Below, piece by piece: positions 1 to 9,481 of a stretch of DNA of 64,000 nt; within the stretch, counting starts at the first letter, position 1, and each line of letters begins with the position of its first letter. The stretch comes from JADLHS01 sp044225555 (GTDB taxonomy: Bacteria; Verrucomicrobiota; Verrucomicrobiia; Limisphaerales; JADLHS01), in contig JBGAIM010000016.1 of NCBI GenBank assembly GCA_044225555.1, forward strand, positions 1 through 64,000, written 5' to 3'. A program made the position numbers and the translations under genes. The notes under the pieces were generated by a model. That model was not told the DNA's origin. It did no database searches and saw only the letters and a list, made by a program, of their open reading frames with translations.

Positions 1-222
1 ACCTCGGACGAGGAAACGGCGCCGGTGAGTTCGGCGCAAGGGACGGTGAGCGGGAAGACGGTGAACTTTGCGCCGGTGGCGGTGCTGGGGGCCAAGCAAG
101 TGGTGACCTACACGATCACGGTCAAAGGCAACAAAGCGGGTGACGCGCGCAACAAGGTGGTGCTGACGGCCGAGGAACTGACCTCGCCGGTGGAAGAAAC
201 CGAGAGCACCACGGTTTACTAA
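1..222 (+). CDS. C-terminal end of a surface protein with a DUF11-type repeat (partial, 5' end outside window)
   Basis: The frame is open from base 1, so only the last 73 residues are visible. They look like the final beta-sandwich of a DUF11/conserved-repeat domain: a hydrophobic stretch with VVTYTITVKG, then a charged linker and a Val/Leu-rich strand before the end STTVY. Such domains occur in tandem in large secreted or cell-surface proteins. The GTG at 25 is internal and not a likely start. A strong hairpin terminator follows within 20 bases of the stop, so this is the last gene of its transcript. The family call rests on a short tail only. Confidence 0.6.
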   Translation, partial: TSDEETAPVSSAQGTVSGKTVNFAPVAVLGAKQVVTYTITVKGNKAGDARNKVVLTAEELTSPVEETESTTVY

Positions 223-236
223 GTCAATCAAACCCC

Positions 237-274
237 AGGGCTGGCAGGCCGAACATCCCTGCCAGCCCTTTTTT
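237..274 (+). terminator. Rho-independent terminator
   Basis: A 12-bp perfect stem (237-248 pairs with 258-269) with a 9-base loop is followed by a run of T at 269-274. It closes the transcript of the DUF11-type gene. Confidence 0.85.
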
Positions 275-335
275 GACCCAAGGTTTCGCCCTCGGCGACT
301 CCAAGCTGTGCAGTAAATCCGAATCTCTGATACCT

Positions 336-2603
336 ATGAGCACTCATTTATGGAAATTCTTCCGTGCCGGTGGCTTCGACCAGGTCAAACTGGACACCGG
401 TGCCGACTTGATGAACCTCGACCAACTCGACCAGAAACTCTGGGTCGCGCTGGCTTGTCCCACCACCGGCCTGGAGTTTTGCTCCAAGACCGCTGCGTTG
501 ATTGACACGGACAAAGACGGTCGCATCCGCGCACCGGAACTCATTGCCTGCGTCAAATGGGCCGGGTCCATGCTTAAGAATCCTGACGACCTCGTCAAAG
601 GCGGTGATTCGGTGGCGATCTCGGCCATCAACGATGCCACGCCCGAAGGCAAGCAACTGGCCGCCTCCGCGAAGCAGATTCTCGTCAACCTCGGCAAGAA
701 GGACGCCACGGCCATCTCGGTCGCGGATGCCTCCGATGCCAACAAGATTTTCGTCAACACGGTGTTGAACGGTGACGGGGTCATCATTCCCGAAACTGCC
801 ACGGACGATGCCACCAAGGCCGTCCTCAACGACATCGCTGCCTGCCTGGGCACGGTGCCGGATCGTTCAACCAAACCGGGCATTGATCAGGCCAAAGTCG
901 ATGCGTTTTTCGCCGAGTGCGTGGCCTTCGATGACTGGAACAAAAAGGCTGAAGCGGACAAGGCCAACATCCTCCCTGCGGGCGATGCGACGGCTGCCGC
1001 CGCCGCCGCCGTGCGAGCCATCAAGGCGAAAGTGGACGATTATTTCGGTCGCTGCCGGCTCGCGGCTTACGATCCGCGGGCCATTGCGCTGCTCAATCGC
1101 AAGGAGGAGGAATACCTCACCGTCGCGGCCAAGGACATGAGCATCACGGCCGCTGAAATCGCGGGCTTCCCGCTCGCCCAGGTTGGCGCGGGCAAACCGC
1201 TCCCCCTCAAAGGTGCGGTCAATCCCGCCCACGCCGCGGCCGTTGCCGCTTTGCAGGCCAACGCGGTGAAACCCTTGCTGGGCGACAAGACCGAGTTGAC
1301 CGAGGCAGACTGGACCGCGCTGCTCGCCAAGCTCGGTGCATTCGAGTGCTGGAGCGCTGGCAAAGCAGGTGCCGCCGTCGAGAAGCTTGGCCTCAAACGC
1401 GTTCGCGAAATCCTCGGCAGCAAGGCGAAGGAAACCCTCACCGCGCTCATCGCCAAAGACAAGGCGCTTGAACCCGAGGCGACTTCGATTGCCAACGTGG
1501 AAAAGCTCACGCGTTTCGTCCGCGATCTGCACACGCTGTGCATCAACTTCGTCAACTTCCGTGACTTCTATGACGCGGGCGAACCGGCGATTTTTCAAGT
1601 GGGCACGCTGTTCCTGGACCAGCGTTCCTGCACCCTGACGTTGCCGGTGGAAGATGCCGGCAAACACGCGGCGATGGCCGGGTTGGCCGGGTCGTATCTG
1701 GCCTACTGCGATTGCGTGCGCAAAGGCACGGGCGAGAAACGCCAGATCGTCGCGGCTTTCACCAACGGCGACGCCGACAATCTGATGGTCGGGCGGAACG
1801 GATTGTTCTACGACCGCAAGGGTCTCGACTGGGATGCCACGATCACCAAGTTGATTGATAACCCGATCAGCATCCGGCAGGCCTTCTGGGCGCCGTACAA
1901 GAAGCTGGTGCGCATGATCGAAGAAATGGCTGCCAAGCGCGCAGCGGCGGCGGATGCGGCGGCGGATGCGAAACTTGCCTCGGCTGCCACGGCCACCGTG
2001 AATGCCGACAAGGCCAAGGCCGAACCCAAAAAGATTGATGTGGGCGCGGTCGCCGCGATGGGGGTTGCCTTCGGTGCCATCGGGGCATTGATTACGACGT
2101 TGATTGCCCAGGCCTCCGGGTTGTTCACGCTCCCGTTCTGGCAACTCTGCCTGGCCATTGTGGGTCTGTTGCTGGTGATCTCTGGCCCTTCAATGATCCT
2201 GGCGTGGATGAAACTTCGCAAACGCAACCTGGGTCCGATCCTCGATGCGAACGGCTGGGCGGTCAACGCCAAGGCCCGTTTGAACGTGCCCTTCGGCGCG
2301 TCCCTCACCGGCATCGCGCATTTGCCGGCCGGTTCGAGCGTCGGCGCGGACGACCGTTTCGGCGAGAAGCCCAGCGCCTGGCCGAAGTTCGTATTGTTCC
2401 TGGTCATCGTTGGCTTCTGTGTCAGCCTCCTGAACCACTTCTATGTGCTGGACCTGATCGCCTACAAAGCGACCGGCCAACACTACCCGATCTTCAAGCA
2501 AGTCCCGGAGAAGAAGGGTGACGACTCGAAGGACGGGAACAAGAAAGACAAAGACAGCTTGCCGGGCGGTTCAACCACCAATGCGCCGGCGGCGAGCCTC
2601 TGA
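336..2603 (+). CDS. EF-hand-containing membrane protein of unknown function
   Basis: About 755 residues from the ATG at 336; the frame is open further upstream, but that part runs through the preceding terminator. Near the N-terminus, residues 57-69 (DTDKDGRIRAPEL) form a textbook EF-hand calcium loop, and a second degenerate loop (LNGDGVIIPE) lies near residue 140. The middle is soluble and Ala/Lys-rich. The last 200 residues hold three hydrophobic segments suited to membrane spanning, then a Lys/Asp-rich tail. I recognise no enzymatic motif. It is transcribed alone, with terminators on both sides. A calcium-responsive envelope protein is inference only. Confidence 0.75.
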   Translation: MSTHLWKFFRAGGFDQVKLDTGADLMNLDQLDQKLWVALACPTTGLEFCSKTAALIDTDKDGRIRAPELIACVKWAGSMLKNPDDLVKGGDSVAISAINDATPEGKQLAASAKQILVNLGKKDATAISVADASDANKIFVNTVLNGDGVIIPETATDDATKAVLNDIAACLGTVPDRSTKPGIDQAKVDAFFAECVAFDDWNKKAEADKANILPAGDATAAAAAAVRAIKAKVDDYFGRCRLAAYDPRAIALLNRKEEEYLTVAAKDMSITAAEIAGFPLAQVGAGKPLPLKGAVNPAHAAAVAALQANAVKPLLGDKTELTEADWTALLAKLGAFECWSAGKAGAAVEKLGLKRVREILGSKAKETLTALIAKDKALEPEATSIANVEKLTRFVRDLHTLCINFVNFRDFYDAGEPAIFQVGTLFLDQRSCTLTLPVEDAGKHAAMAGLAGSYLAYCDCVRKGTGEKRQIVAAFTNGDADNLMVGRNGLFYDRKGLDWDATITKLIDNPISIRQAFWAPYKKLVRMIEEMAAKRAAAADAAADAKLASAATATVNADKAKAEPKKIDVGAVAAMGVAFGAIGALITTLIAQASGLFTLPFWQLCLAIVGLLLVISGPSMILAWMKLRKRNLGPILDANGWAVNAKARLNVPFGASLTGIAHLPAGSSVGADDRFGEKPSAWPKFVLFLVIVGFCVSLLNHFYVLDLIAYKATGQHYPIFKQVPEKKGDDSKDGNKKDKDSLPGGSTTNAPAASL

Positions 2604-2626
2604 AGATCCTCGCAAGCGGTAATTTC

Positions 2627-2657
2627 AAAGGCCCGGGCCCGCTGCCCGGGCCTTTTT
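2627..2657 (+). terminator. Rho-independent terminator
   Basis: A GC-rich stem (AGGCCCGGGC at 2629-2638 with its complement at 2644-2653, extended by A-T pairs) with a 5-base loop runs directly into TTTTT. It lies just after the EF-hand protein gene. Confidence 0.85.
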
Positions 2658-2789
2658 CGTTTCGCTTCGGGGCAACCGATGGTTTGTTTTCAGCAAATCC
2701 CGCCCCGGTGAAAGCATTGACTCGCTCCATTTCGCCGCTATCCTCTGCGTTCCTGATGGGAATACGGGATTTCTGATCGGGACTTTTTT

Positions 2790-4046
2790 ATGGCCAAGCT
2801 TACGGTTCGTGATATCAACACACACGGAAAGCGCGTTTTTGCGCGCGTGGACTACAATGTGCCGCTTGAAGAGAAGGATGGCCAGATGGTCATCACTGAC
2901 GAGACGCGCATCAAGGAAACCCTGCCCACGCTGCGCCTGCTGATCGAGCAGGGCGCGAAGATCATCCTCGCCGCGCATCTCGGCCGCCCCAAAGGCAAGC
3001 GCGAACCCTCGATGTCTCTGCGTCCGGTAGCCGCCCGCCTCGCCGAGTTGCTCGGCTGCAAGGTGAATTTCGCGGATGATTGCATCGGTGAGAAAGTTGA
3101 GAAGCTCGCCAGTGAACTCCCGCCGGGCGGCATTTTGCTGCTCGAAAATGTCCGTTACTACAACGAAGAAGAAGCCAACGACCCGGCCTTCGCCGAGAAG
3201 CTTGCCAAGGTGGCTGACTTTTATGTCAACGACGCTTTCGGCGCGGCGCATCGGGCTCATGCCTCGACCGAAGGTGTGGCGCGCATCGTCGCCAAACGCG
3301 GTGGCAAGTGTGCCGCGGGTTTGCTGATGGAACGCGAGTTGAAATTCCTCGGTGACGAACTCGAGAAACCGGCGCGTCCGTTCGTCGTCATTCTCGGTGG
3401 CGCGAAGGTTTCCGACAAGATCAAGGTCATTGACCGCCTCTTGGAAAAAGCGGACACGATCTTGATCGGCGGGGCGATGGCTTACACGTTCCGGCTCGCG
3501 CAAGGTTACAAGACCGGCAAATCGCTCGTTGAACCTGACGCCAAAGACACTGCCACTTCCGCACTGGCCAAGGCCAAGGCGAAGAACGTGCAATTCCTCC
3601 TGCCGATTGATGATGTTGTCGGCACACCCGTGAAGACCGACAAGCTCGACAAAAAGGGCAAGCCGGTGATCGAATTCCAGAATCCCAAGACCAGCGCCGA
3701 TCTGAACTGCCCGGACGATGCCGCCGGACTCGATATTGGTCCGGCCACGGTGAAGGCGTATTCGGTAGTGCTCGCCAAGGCGAAGACGATTTTGTGGAAC
3801 GGCCCGATGGGATTGTTCGAGAACAAGCAATTTGCCGCCGGCACGAATGCCGTGGCCCAGTCGGTAGCTGACGCGACCCAGAAGAACGGCGCGAAAAGCA
3901 TTATCGGCGGTGGCGACAGCGTGAAGGCGCTCAACAAAGCCAAGCTCGGTGACAAGGTCACCTTCATGAGCACGGGCGGCGGCGCGAGCCTGGAGTTTCT
4001 CGAAGGCGCAGTGTTGCCTGGTGTGGCGGCGTTATCAGAGAAATGA
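2790..4046 (+). CDS. pgk: Phosphoglycerate kinase
   Basis: This is the glycolytic enzyme that moves a phosphate from 1,3-bisphosphoglycerate to ADP in the cytoplasm. The 418-residue length is normal. Family motifs are intact and in order: RVDYNVPL near the N-terminus, HLGRPKG, LLENVRYY, YVNDAFGAAHRAHAS, GGAKVSDKI, the nucleotide-site WNGPMGLFE, and the C-terminal glycine-rich GGGDSV and STGGGASLE. It is the first gene of a pgk - lipoprotein - tpiA - secG unit, an arrangement seen in many bacteria except for the extra lipoprotein gene. Its stop codon overlaps the next start in an ATGA. Confidence 0.97.
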   Translation: MAKLTVRDINTHGKRVFARVDYNVPLEEKDGQMVITDETRIKETLPTLRLLIEQGAKIILAAHLGRPKGKREPSMSLRPVAARLAELLGCKVNFADDCIGEKVEKLASELPPGGILLLENVRYYNEEEANDPAFAEKLAKVADFYVNDAFGAAHRAHASTEGVARIVAKRGGKCAAGLLMERELKFLGDELEKPARPFVVILGGAKVSDKIKVIDRLLEKADTILIGGAMAYTFRLAQGYKTGKSLVEPDAKDTATSALAKAKAKNVQFLLPIDDVVGTPVKTDKLDKKGKPVIEFQNPKTSADLNCPDDAAGLDIGPATVKAYSVVLAKAKTILWNGPMGLFENKQFAAGTNAVAQSVADATQKNGAKSIIGGGDSVKALNKAKLGDKVTFMSTGGGASLEFLEGAVLPGVAALSEK

Positions 4047-4498
4047 GAATGATCAACGTAACGGGATTGAGAGGGTTTATTGTTCTCTTTTGTGCTTTGG
4101 CAACTTGTCTTCTGACAGGTTGTGCATCTACCAATCGTCACGATCACGTTCGGCAGATTGGTATTCAAACATTTGGTACAGACGCTTACCTCAAAACGCA
4201 TGAAGTGATTTATGCTGGCCCGGTCAGTAGTGGCTTAATGAGTGCGTCTGGATACACGGCGGACCAACTTGCTTTGGCTAGTGACATGCGAATAGCCGAG
4301 AAACAACGCGTTGATTTGGTTGTTTGGGGCTACTCGTCTTCTCGGACCGCTACGACCATAGTGCTAGCTTGTAGCAGATATTGCCCCCAGCCGCTTCCGC
4401 AGTTGCAGTTGCTTTTTTTGGGGAAGGGTGAGGATGCTGAAAGCGTCAAGCAAGCAGTTGAATCAACGGGTGCTAAATTCTCGTTTCAACAGCAATAA
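4043..4498 (+). CDS. Small putative lipoprotein between pgk and tpiA
   Basis: A 151-residue protein with a lipoprotein signal: a short basic start, the hydrophobic core FIVLFCALATC and the lipobox LLTGC, which would put a lipidated Cys near residue 27. The mature part has no motif I recognise. It starts inside the pgk stop (ATGA overlap), so it is probably translationally coupled, and ends about 30 bases before tpiA. Base composition is clearly more AT-rich than the flanking glycolytic genes, which suggests later insertion into an older pgk-tpiA-secG operon. Function unknown. Confidence 0.75.
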   Translation: MRMINVTGLRGFIVLFCALATCLLTGCASTNRHDHVRQIGIQTFGTDAYLKTHEVIYAGPVSSGLMSASGYTADQLALASDMRIAEKQRVDLVVWGYSSSRTATTIVLACSRYCPQPLPQLQLLFLGKGEDAESVKQAVESTGAKFSFQQQ

Positions 4499-4526
4499 AC
4501 GCCGAGGAAGAATTGAAATTCACAAC

Positions 4527-5291
<765 letters not shown>

Positions 5292-5303
5292 GATTTCCGG
5301 CCT

Positions 5304-5735
5304 ATGTTTTTTGTCACTGGTTTATTGACGGTATTGTTGGTGCTGGATTGCCTGTTCCTGATCCTGTTGGTGTTGATCCAACTGCCGAAGAAGGATGCGG
5401 GCGCGGGACTGGCCTTTGGCGGCGGCGCCACGGACGCGCTATTCGGCGCCGGCTCAGGCAACGCCCTCACCAAGATCACGAAGTACGCCACTATAGCGTT
5501 TTTCGTTTTGTTGATGCTGATTTCCGTGATCCAAGCCAGTGGCCGTTCGGGCCGGACCAAGGACTTCGAGCGCGCCATCGAACAGCAGAACAAGCAGGGG
5601 GCCGTCGCCTTGCCGCCGGGTACTCCCACTGCAGCTCCCGCGGCAGCCTCAGGTTCGAACGCACTGCCGGTTCAACTGCAACCGCCTCCGGCTGTCACCG
5701 AACCGCCCCCGGCCGAGGCCGGCACGAACAAATGA
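5304..5735 (+). CDS. secG: Preprotein translocase subunit SecG
   Basis: SecG is the small inner-membrane partner of SecYE that assists protein export. The N-terminal 75 residues show the family pattern: a first membrane helix (VLLVLDCLFLILLVLIQ), the conserved turn GAGLAFGGGATDALFGAG, and a second helix (AFFVLLMLISVI). The remaining 65 residues are a Pro/Ala-rich tail, longer than in Escherichia coli but common in distant phyla. It follows tpiA by 12 bases, so it belongs to the pgk-tpiA transcript, and a terminator lies just downstream. Confidence 0.93.
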   Translation: MFFVTGLLTVLLVLDCLFLILLVLIQLPKKDAGAGLAFGGGATDALFGAGSGNALTKITKYATIAFFVLLMLISVIQASGRSGRTKDFERAIEQQNKQGAVALPPGTPTAAPAAASGSNALPVQLQPPPAVTEPPPAEAGTNK

Positions 5736-5756
5736 TGCCGCAATGAATCCGAAAGC

Positions 5757-5798
5757 GGCCGCCCCTTGGAAAACTCCAGCGGGCGGCCCTTGTCTTTT
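5757..5798 (+). terminator. Likely Rho-independent terminator after secG
   Basis: The 8-bp GC stem GGCCGCCC (5757-5764) pairs with GGGCGGCC (5781-5788) around a 16-base loop and is followed by the T-rich tract CTTGTCTTTT. It separates the pgk-secG operon from the MFS gene. Confidence 0.65.
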
Positions 5799-5860
5799 CA
5801 GCCGGTCGAGGTCACGCGGCTTGCTGTGTTTTCGCCTGCATTCAAACTGACGCCTCCGAC

Positions 5861-7333
5861 ATGGTTGGTGCCAATCAAGTCAAAGGTTTCCTGGATAAGT
5901 TCACCGTGCTCCAAGGCGCGGCGCGTGAACTTTGGCTCACGTTCCTGATCAAGTTCCTGAGCGTCGCCGCGTACGCGGTGACCAACCTCACCATCAAGCT
6001 CTGGCTTTCGTCCGAATTCGGTTTCTCCGACCAGGAAGCGTTGACGCTGGTGCTGGTGTGGTCCGTAACGATGACCGGCGTGACGCTGCTGGTGGGCTCG
6101 CTGACGGATGCGCTCGGCTTGCGCAAGACCTTCTTCTTCGGGGTGTGGGTTTGTCTGGTGGCGCGGCTGGTCATGGTGTTGGCGACGAACAAATGGATCG
6201 CGCTGGCTGGGGGCTTGTTCCCGCTGGCCATTGGCGAGGCCTTGGGCACACCCGTGCTGGTCGCCGCGGTCCGCAAGTATTCCACGACCAAACAGCGGTC
6301 GATCTCCTATTCGATGGTTTACATGATGATGAACGTGGGCTTCCTGGCGGCTGGGAAACTGTTCGATGTGCTGCGCCAGGGCATGGGCGAGCACGGTCAA
6401 CTGGACTTGCCGTTGATCGGCAGCACGATCACCACCTATCGCGCGCTGTTTCTGGTGAGCTGGGTTCTCGAACTGGCGTTGGTGCCGCTGGTGTGGTGGA
6501 TGCGCGCCGGGGCCGAGGTGACCGATGAGGGGCTAAAGATCCACCCGACTCCGACCAAAGTTCGAGGTGGCATCTTGAAGGCGCTTGGTATCACCGTGAC
6601 CAACGCGACCAAGGAAACGGTGGCGTTGTTCGCCAGCCTGTTCAAGCAGCGCAGCTTCTACCGGTTGCTGGCGTTCCTCGGGCTGATTGCCTGTTTGAAA
6701 CTGATCCTGATGCAGATGTACTACGTGTTCCCCACGTTCGGCATCCGGGAATTGGGTGAAGGCGCCCCGGTTGGCACCCTTTGGAACATCAACAGTTGGC
6801 TGGTCATTCTTTTGGTGCCGTTGATCGGCGCACTCACGCAGCGATGGCCGGCCTACGGCATGTCGGTTTTGGGCGGGGCGCTGTCTGCCGCCTCCGTCTT
6901 CGTGATGGCCATGCCGACGGCATGGTTCCAAGGGGCCGCCAACGGCTGGCTTGGCGACTGGGTCGGGCATTGGTATCTGAGCCTGAAAGGCGACATCCAT
7001 CCCTACTATGTGATGATCGCTTTGTTCATCACGATTTTTTCCATCGGCGAAGCCTTCTATTCGCCGCGCGTCTACGAATATGCTGCGGCCATTGCCCCAA
7101 GAGGGCAGGAAGCCTCGTATTCGGCTCTGTCTTACATTCCGTTGCTGTTGGGCAAGGTGATGGCAACAAGCGTCTCCGGTATCTTGCTGACCAAATACTG
7201 CCCCGAGGTTGGCGAGCGAAACTCTGGCACGATGTGGCTGGTGATCGGTTTGCTGGCGGCAATCTGCCCCATCGGCCTGGTGGTTTTGCGTCCCTACATC
7301 CGCGTGAAAGAGGTTGGGCGTGAAAACTCGTAG
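5861..7333 (+). CDS. MFS transporter, possibly of the proton-dependent oligopeptide (POT) type
   Basis: A 490-residue integral membrane protein with about 12-14 hydrophobic helices. The loop GSLTDALGLRKTFFFGVWV between helices 2 and 3 matches the major-facilitator signature (G...D..G.R). The N-terminal half resembles POT transporters in length and spacing, and the downstream genes encode a peptide ABC uptake system, so a peptide substrate is plausible but unproven. Its stop overlaps the start region of oppA, indicating one transcript. Confidence 0.75.
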   Translation: MVGANQVKGFLDKFTVLQGAARELWLTFLIKFLSVAAYAVTNLTIKLWLSSEFGFSDQEALTLVLVWSVTMTGVTLLVGSLTDALGLRKTFFFGVWVCLVARLVMVLATNKWIALAGGLFPLAIGEALGTPVLVAAVRKYSTTKQRSISYSMVYMMMNVGFLAAGKLFDVLRQGMGEHGQLDLPLIGSTITTYRALFLVSWVLELALVPLVWWMRAGAEVTDEGLKIHPTPTKVRGGILKALGITVTNATKETVALFASLFKQRSFYRLLAFLGLIACLKLILMQMYYVFPTFGIRELGEGAPVGTLWNINSWLVILLVPLIGALTQRWPAYGMSVLGGALSAASVFVMAMPTAWFQGAANGWLGDWVGHWYLSLKGDIHPYYVMIALFITIFSIGEAFYSPRVYEYAAAIAPRGQEASYSALSYIPLLLGKVMATSVSGILLTKYCPEVGERNSGTMWLVIGLLAAICPIGLVVLRPYIRVKEVGRENS

Positions 7334-8972
7334 AACACCAGCCAGCGGCGCGCAAACGGTGAGGGAGGTCGGATTGCTCTTCGCCTGCATGATCCTGCCG
7401 GTGCTCCTGCTAGTCACGGGTTGCCGCCAGCACGAACCGCCCGCGAATATCACCATCGCCAATGGCAATGAGCCCGAGTCCCTCGATCCACAGATCGTCA
7501 CCGGCATTTCCGAGATGCGCATCACCAAGGCGCTGTTCGAGGGACTGACGCGACTCGATGCCCGCACCGCGCAGCCTGTACCCGCACTCGCCGAGCGTTG
7601 GGAGGTTTCACCCGATGGCCGCGTTTACACTTTCCATCTGCGAACAAATCTCACCTGGTCCACCGGCGAACCGATCACGACCGCAGATTTCCTCTGGTCC
7701 TGGAAACGCGCGCTCGATCCGAACACGGCGAGCGATTACGCGGGGCAACTTTTCTACATCAAGGGCGCCGAGGATTTATACAACAGCAAGCTTACGAACG
7801 ATACGCAACTCGGCTTTCAGGCGCTGGATGCTCACACTTTTCGCGTCGAGCTGAATTCGCCGCTCGCGTTCTTCCTCGATCTCTGCGCGTTCCCCACGCT
7901 CGCCGTCCTCCCGCGCAAGGTCATCGAGCAATACGGCGACCGTTGGCTGCACGCGCGGCCACTGCCCGTGAGCGGCGCGTTCCAACTCGGCGCGTGGCGG
8001 GTGAACGAAAAGGTGCGGCTCGTGCGCAATCCGCGCTATTGGGATGCGGCCAACACCGCTTCGGAAATCATCGACGTTCTGCCCGTCGGCTCGGCAAACA
8101 TCGCTCTGAATCTTTATGAAACCGGCGCGGCGGACATTGTATGGGACAAGGACCTCAAGCCAGTTGAATTGATGGACGTGCTCAAGTCGCGGCCGGACTT
8201 CCACACTTTTCCGTACTTTGGGACTTACTATTACCGCTTCAATGTCACCAAACCACCCTTCAACGACCCACGAGTGCGTCGCGCTTTCGCGCTGGCCACC
8301 GACAAGGAGCTCCTTGTCCGCAAACTCACCGGCGGCGGCGGCGAGAAACCCGCAAGCCATTACGTCCCTGACGGCGTCGCGAATTATGAGCCCCCCGAGG
8401 GCCTGCCGCACGATGTCGAGGCGGCGCGCAGACTCCTGGCCGAAGCCGGATTTCCGGGCGGAAAGAACTTCCCGCGTTTCAACTACACCTTTTTTGGTGG
8501 CAGCGGCGGAGCGCAACTGCAGAGCCAGATCGGCGTTGAACTCCAACAGATGTGGCGCGATGCGCTCGGCGTAGAGCTCGAATTGCGGCAGGTGGAGCGA
8601 AAAATCTTCTACAGCGCCCAATCGAAGCTCGATTATGACCTCTCGGCCTCGAGCTGGGTTGGCGACTACAATGATGCGAACACCTTTCTCGATATGTTTC
8701 TCAGCGCCAGCGGCAACAACCGCACCGGCTGGAAGAACGCCCGTTACGATGAACTCCTCCGCGACGCCAATATGCAGATCGACCTCAAAAAGCGCGCAGT
8801 GCTTTTGCGCCAGGCTGAACATTTGCTAGTGGTCGAAGAAGCCCCCATCGTACCGCTGTATTTTTACGCCGGCTTCAATTATTTCGACACCAACAAGATT
8901 TCTGGTCTCTGGCAAAACTTGTTGGATGAGCATCCGATGCAGTTCCTGATGAAGAAGTCGAAGGTCGAGTGA
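7320..8972 (+). CDS. oppA: Peptide ABC transporter substrate-binding lipoprotein (OppA family)
   Basis: About 550 residues. I chose the GTG at 7320, which has AGAGG six bases ahead, over the TTG at 7314. The N-terminus has a basic stretch, a hydrophobic core and the lipobox LLLVTGC, so the protein is anchored outside the inner membrane. The mature sequence follows SBP family 5: EPESLDPQIV, then the OppA-type stretch WSTGEPITTADFLWSWKRAL, FNVTKPPFNDPRVRRAFALA and a C-terminal lobe. It captures oligopeptides for the permeases encoded downstream. The start overlaps the MFS stop. Its last bases form part of an inverted repeat that brackets the next gene. Confidence 0.92.
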   Translation: MKTRRTPASGAQTVREVGLLFACMILPVLLLVTGCRQHEPPANITIANGNEPESLDPQIVTGISEMRITKALFEGLTRLDARTAQPVPALAERWEVSPDGRVYTFHLRTNLTWSTGEPITTADFLWSWKRALDPNTASDYAGQLFYIKGAEDLYNSKLTNDTQLGFQALDAHTFRVELNSPLAFFLDLCAFPTLAVLPRKVIEQYGDRWLHARPLPVSGAFQLGAWRVNEKVRLVRNPRYWDAANTASEIIDVLPVGSANIALNLYETGAADIVWDKDLKPVELMDVLKSRPDFHTFPYFGTYYYRFNVTKPPFNDPRVRRAFALATDKELLVRKLTGGGGEKPASHYVPDGVANYEPPEGLPHDVEAARRLLAEAGFPGGKNFPRFNYTFFGGSGGAQLQSQIGVELQQMWRDALGVELELRQVERKIFYSAQSKLDYDLSASSWVGDYNDANTFLDMFLSASGNNRTGWKNARYDELLRDANMQIDLKKRAVLLRQAEHLLVVEEAPIVPLYFYAGFNYFDTNKISGLWQNLLDEHPMQFLMKKSKVE

Positions 8973-8986
8973 CGAGGGCCGAGAGC
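8964..8986. repeat. Left arm of an inverted repeat flanking the four-helix-bundle gene
   Basis: GTCGAGTGACGAGGGCCGAGAG and the next base overlap the oppA stop. The sequence is the imperfect reverse complement of 9447-9477, just after the four-helix-bundle gene; the shared blocks are GTCGAG, CGAGGG and CGAGAGCC. Confidence 0.5.
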
Positions 8987-9045
8987 CAGACGGTTCGCGT
9001 GACGCATCTATCTGGCTTAAGAAAGTACATGAACAATAAACAGAC

Positions 9046-9447
9046 GTGAAAGCACGATTCCGATTTGAGCGCCTGGAGGTCTGGCAAGAAGCCAGAAAAA
9101 TCAACCGCACTGTTTACCGGCTCACGAAAGGATTTCCGCGTGACGAGTTGTTCGCGATGACGGCGCAAATCCGGCGCGCTTCGATTTCGGTTGGCGCGAA
9201 CATCGCCGAGGGTTCGGGACGAAATTCTGACAAGGACTTTGCGCACTTTCTCGAACAAGCCTACGGCTCATTGATGGAACTGGCGTCAGTTCTCTATCTC
9301 GCGCTCGATGAAAGCTACTTGAATGAAGCCGAGATTGAGCCGGTACTCGAGGCAATGGAACGACTGGCCAAACGGATCGCTTCGCTAAATCGCTCACTCG
9401 AAGTACCAACATCAAAGACTCCATTTTTGCGACGACCGCCTTCGTAG
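9046..9447 (+). CDS. Four-helix-bundle protein (23S rRNA intervening-sequence protein family)
   Basis: The 133-residue protein starts at a GTG. It matches the S23/IVP four-helix-bundle family: RFERLEVWQEARKINR at the start, the central QIRRASISVGANIAEG motif, then GRNSDKDFAHFLEQAYGS and a C-terminal helix. These proteins were first found encoded in intervening sequences of 23S rRNA and are related to the accessory protein Avd of diversity-generating retroelements; their cellular role is not settled. Here the gene sits between oppA and oppB and splits a normally tight operon. Imperfect inverted repeats bracket it, as if it had been inserted. Confidence 0.88.
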   Translation: MKARFRFERLEVWQEARKINRTVYRLTKGFPRDELFAMTAQIRRASISVGANIAEGSGRNSDKDFAHFLEQAYGSLMELASVLYLALDESYLNEAEIEPVLEAMERLAKRIASLNRSLEVPTSKTPFLRRPPS

Positions 9448-9477
9448 GCTCTCGACCCTCGACCGTCGCCTCTCGAC
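9447..9477. repeat. Right arm of an inverted repeat flanking the four-helix-bundle gene
   Basis: This begins at the last base of the gene and contains GGCTCTCGACCCTCG and GCCTCTCGAC. Its reverse complement lines up with 8964-8986 with a few gaps, so the inserted gene lies between inverted arms about 460 bases apart. oppB starts only 5 bases later. Confidence 0.5.
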
Positions 9478-9481
9478 AATC

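Noticed and set aside
867..2144. 425-residue minus-strand frame opposite the EF-hand protein
   Set aside because: A mirrored frame of a long real gene; composition and lack of motifs argue against coding.
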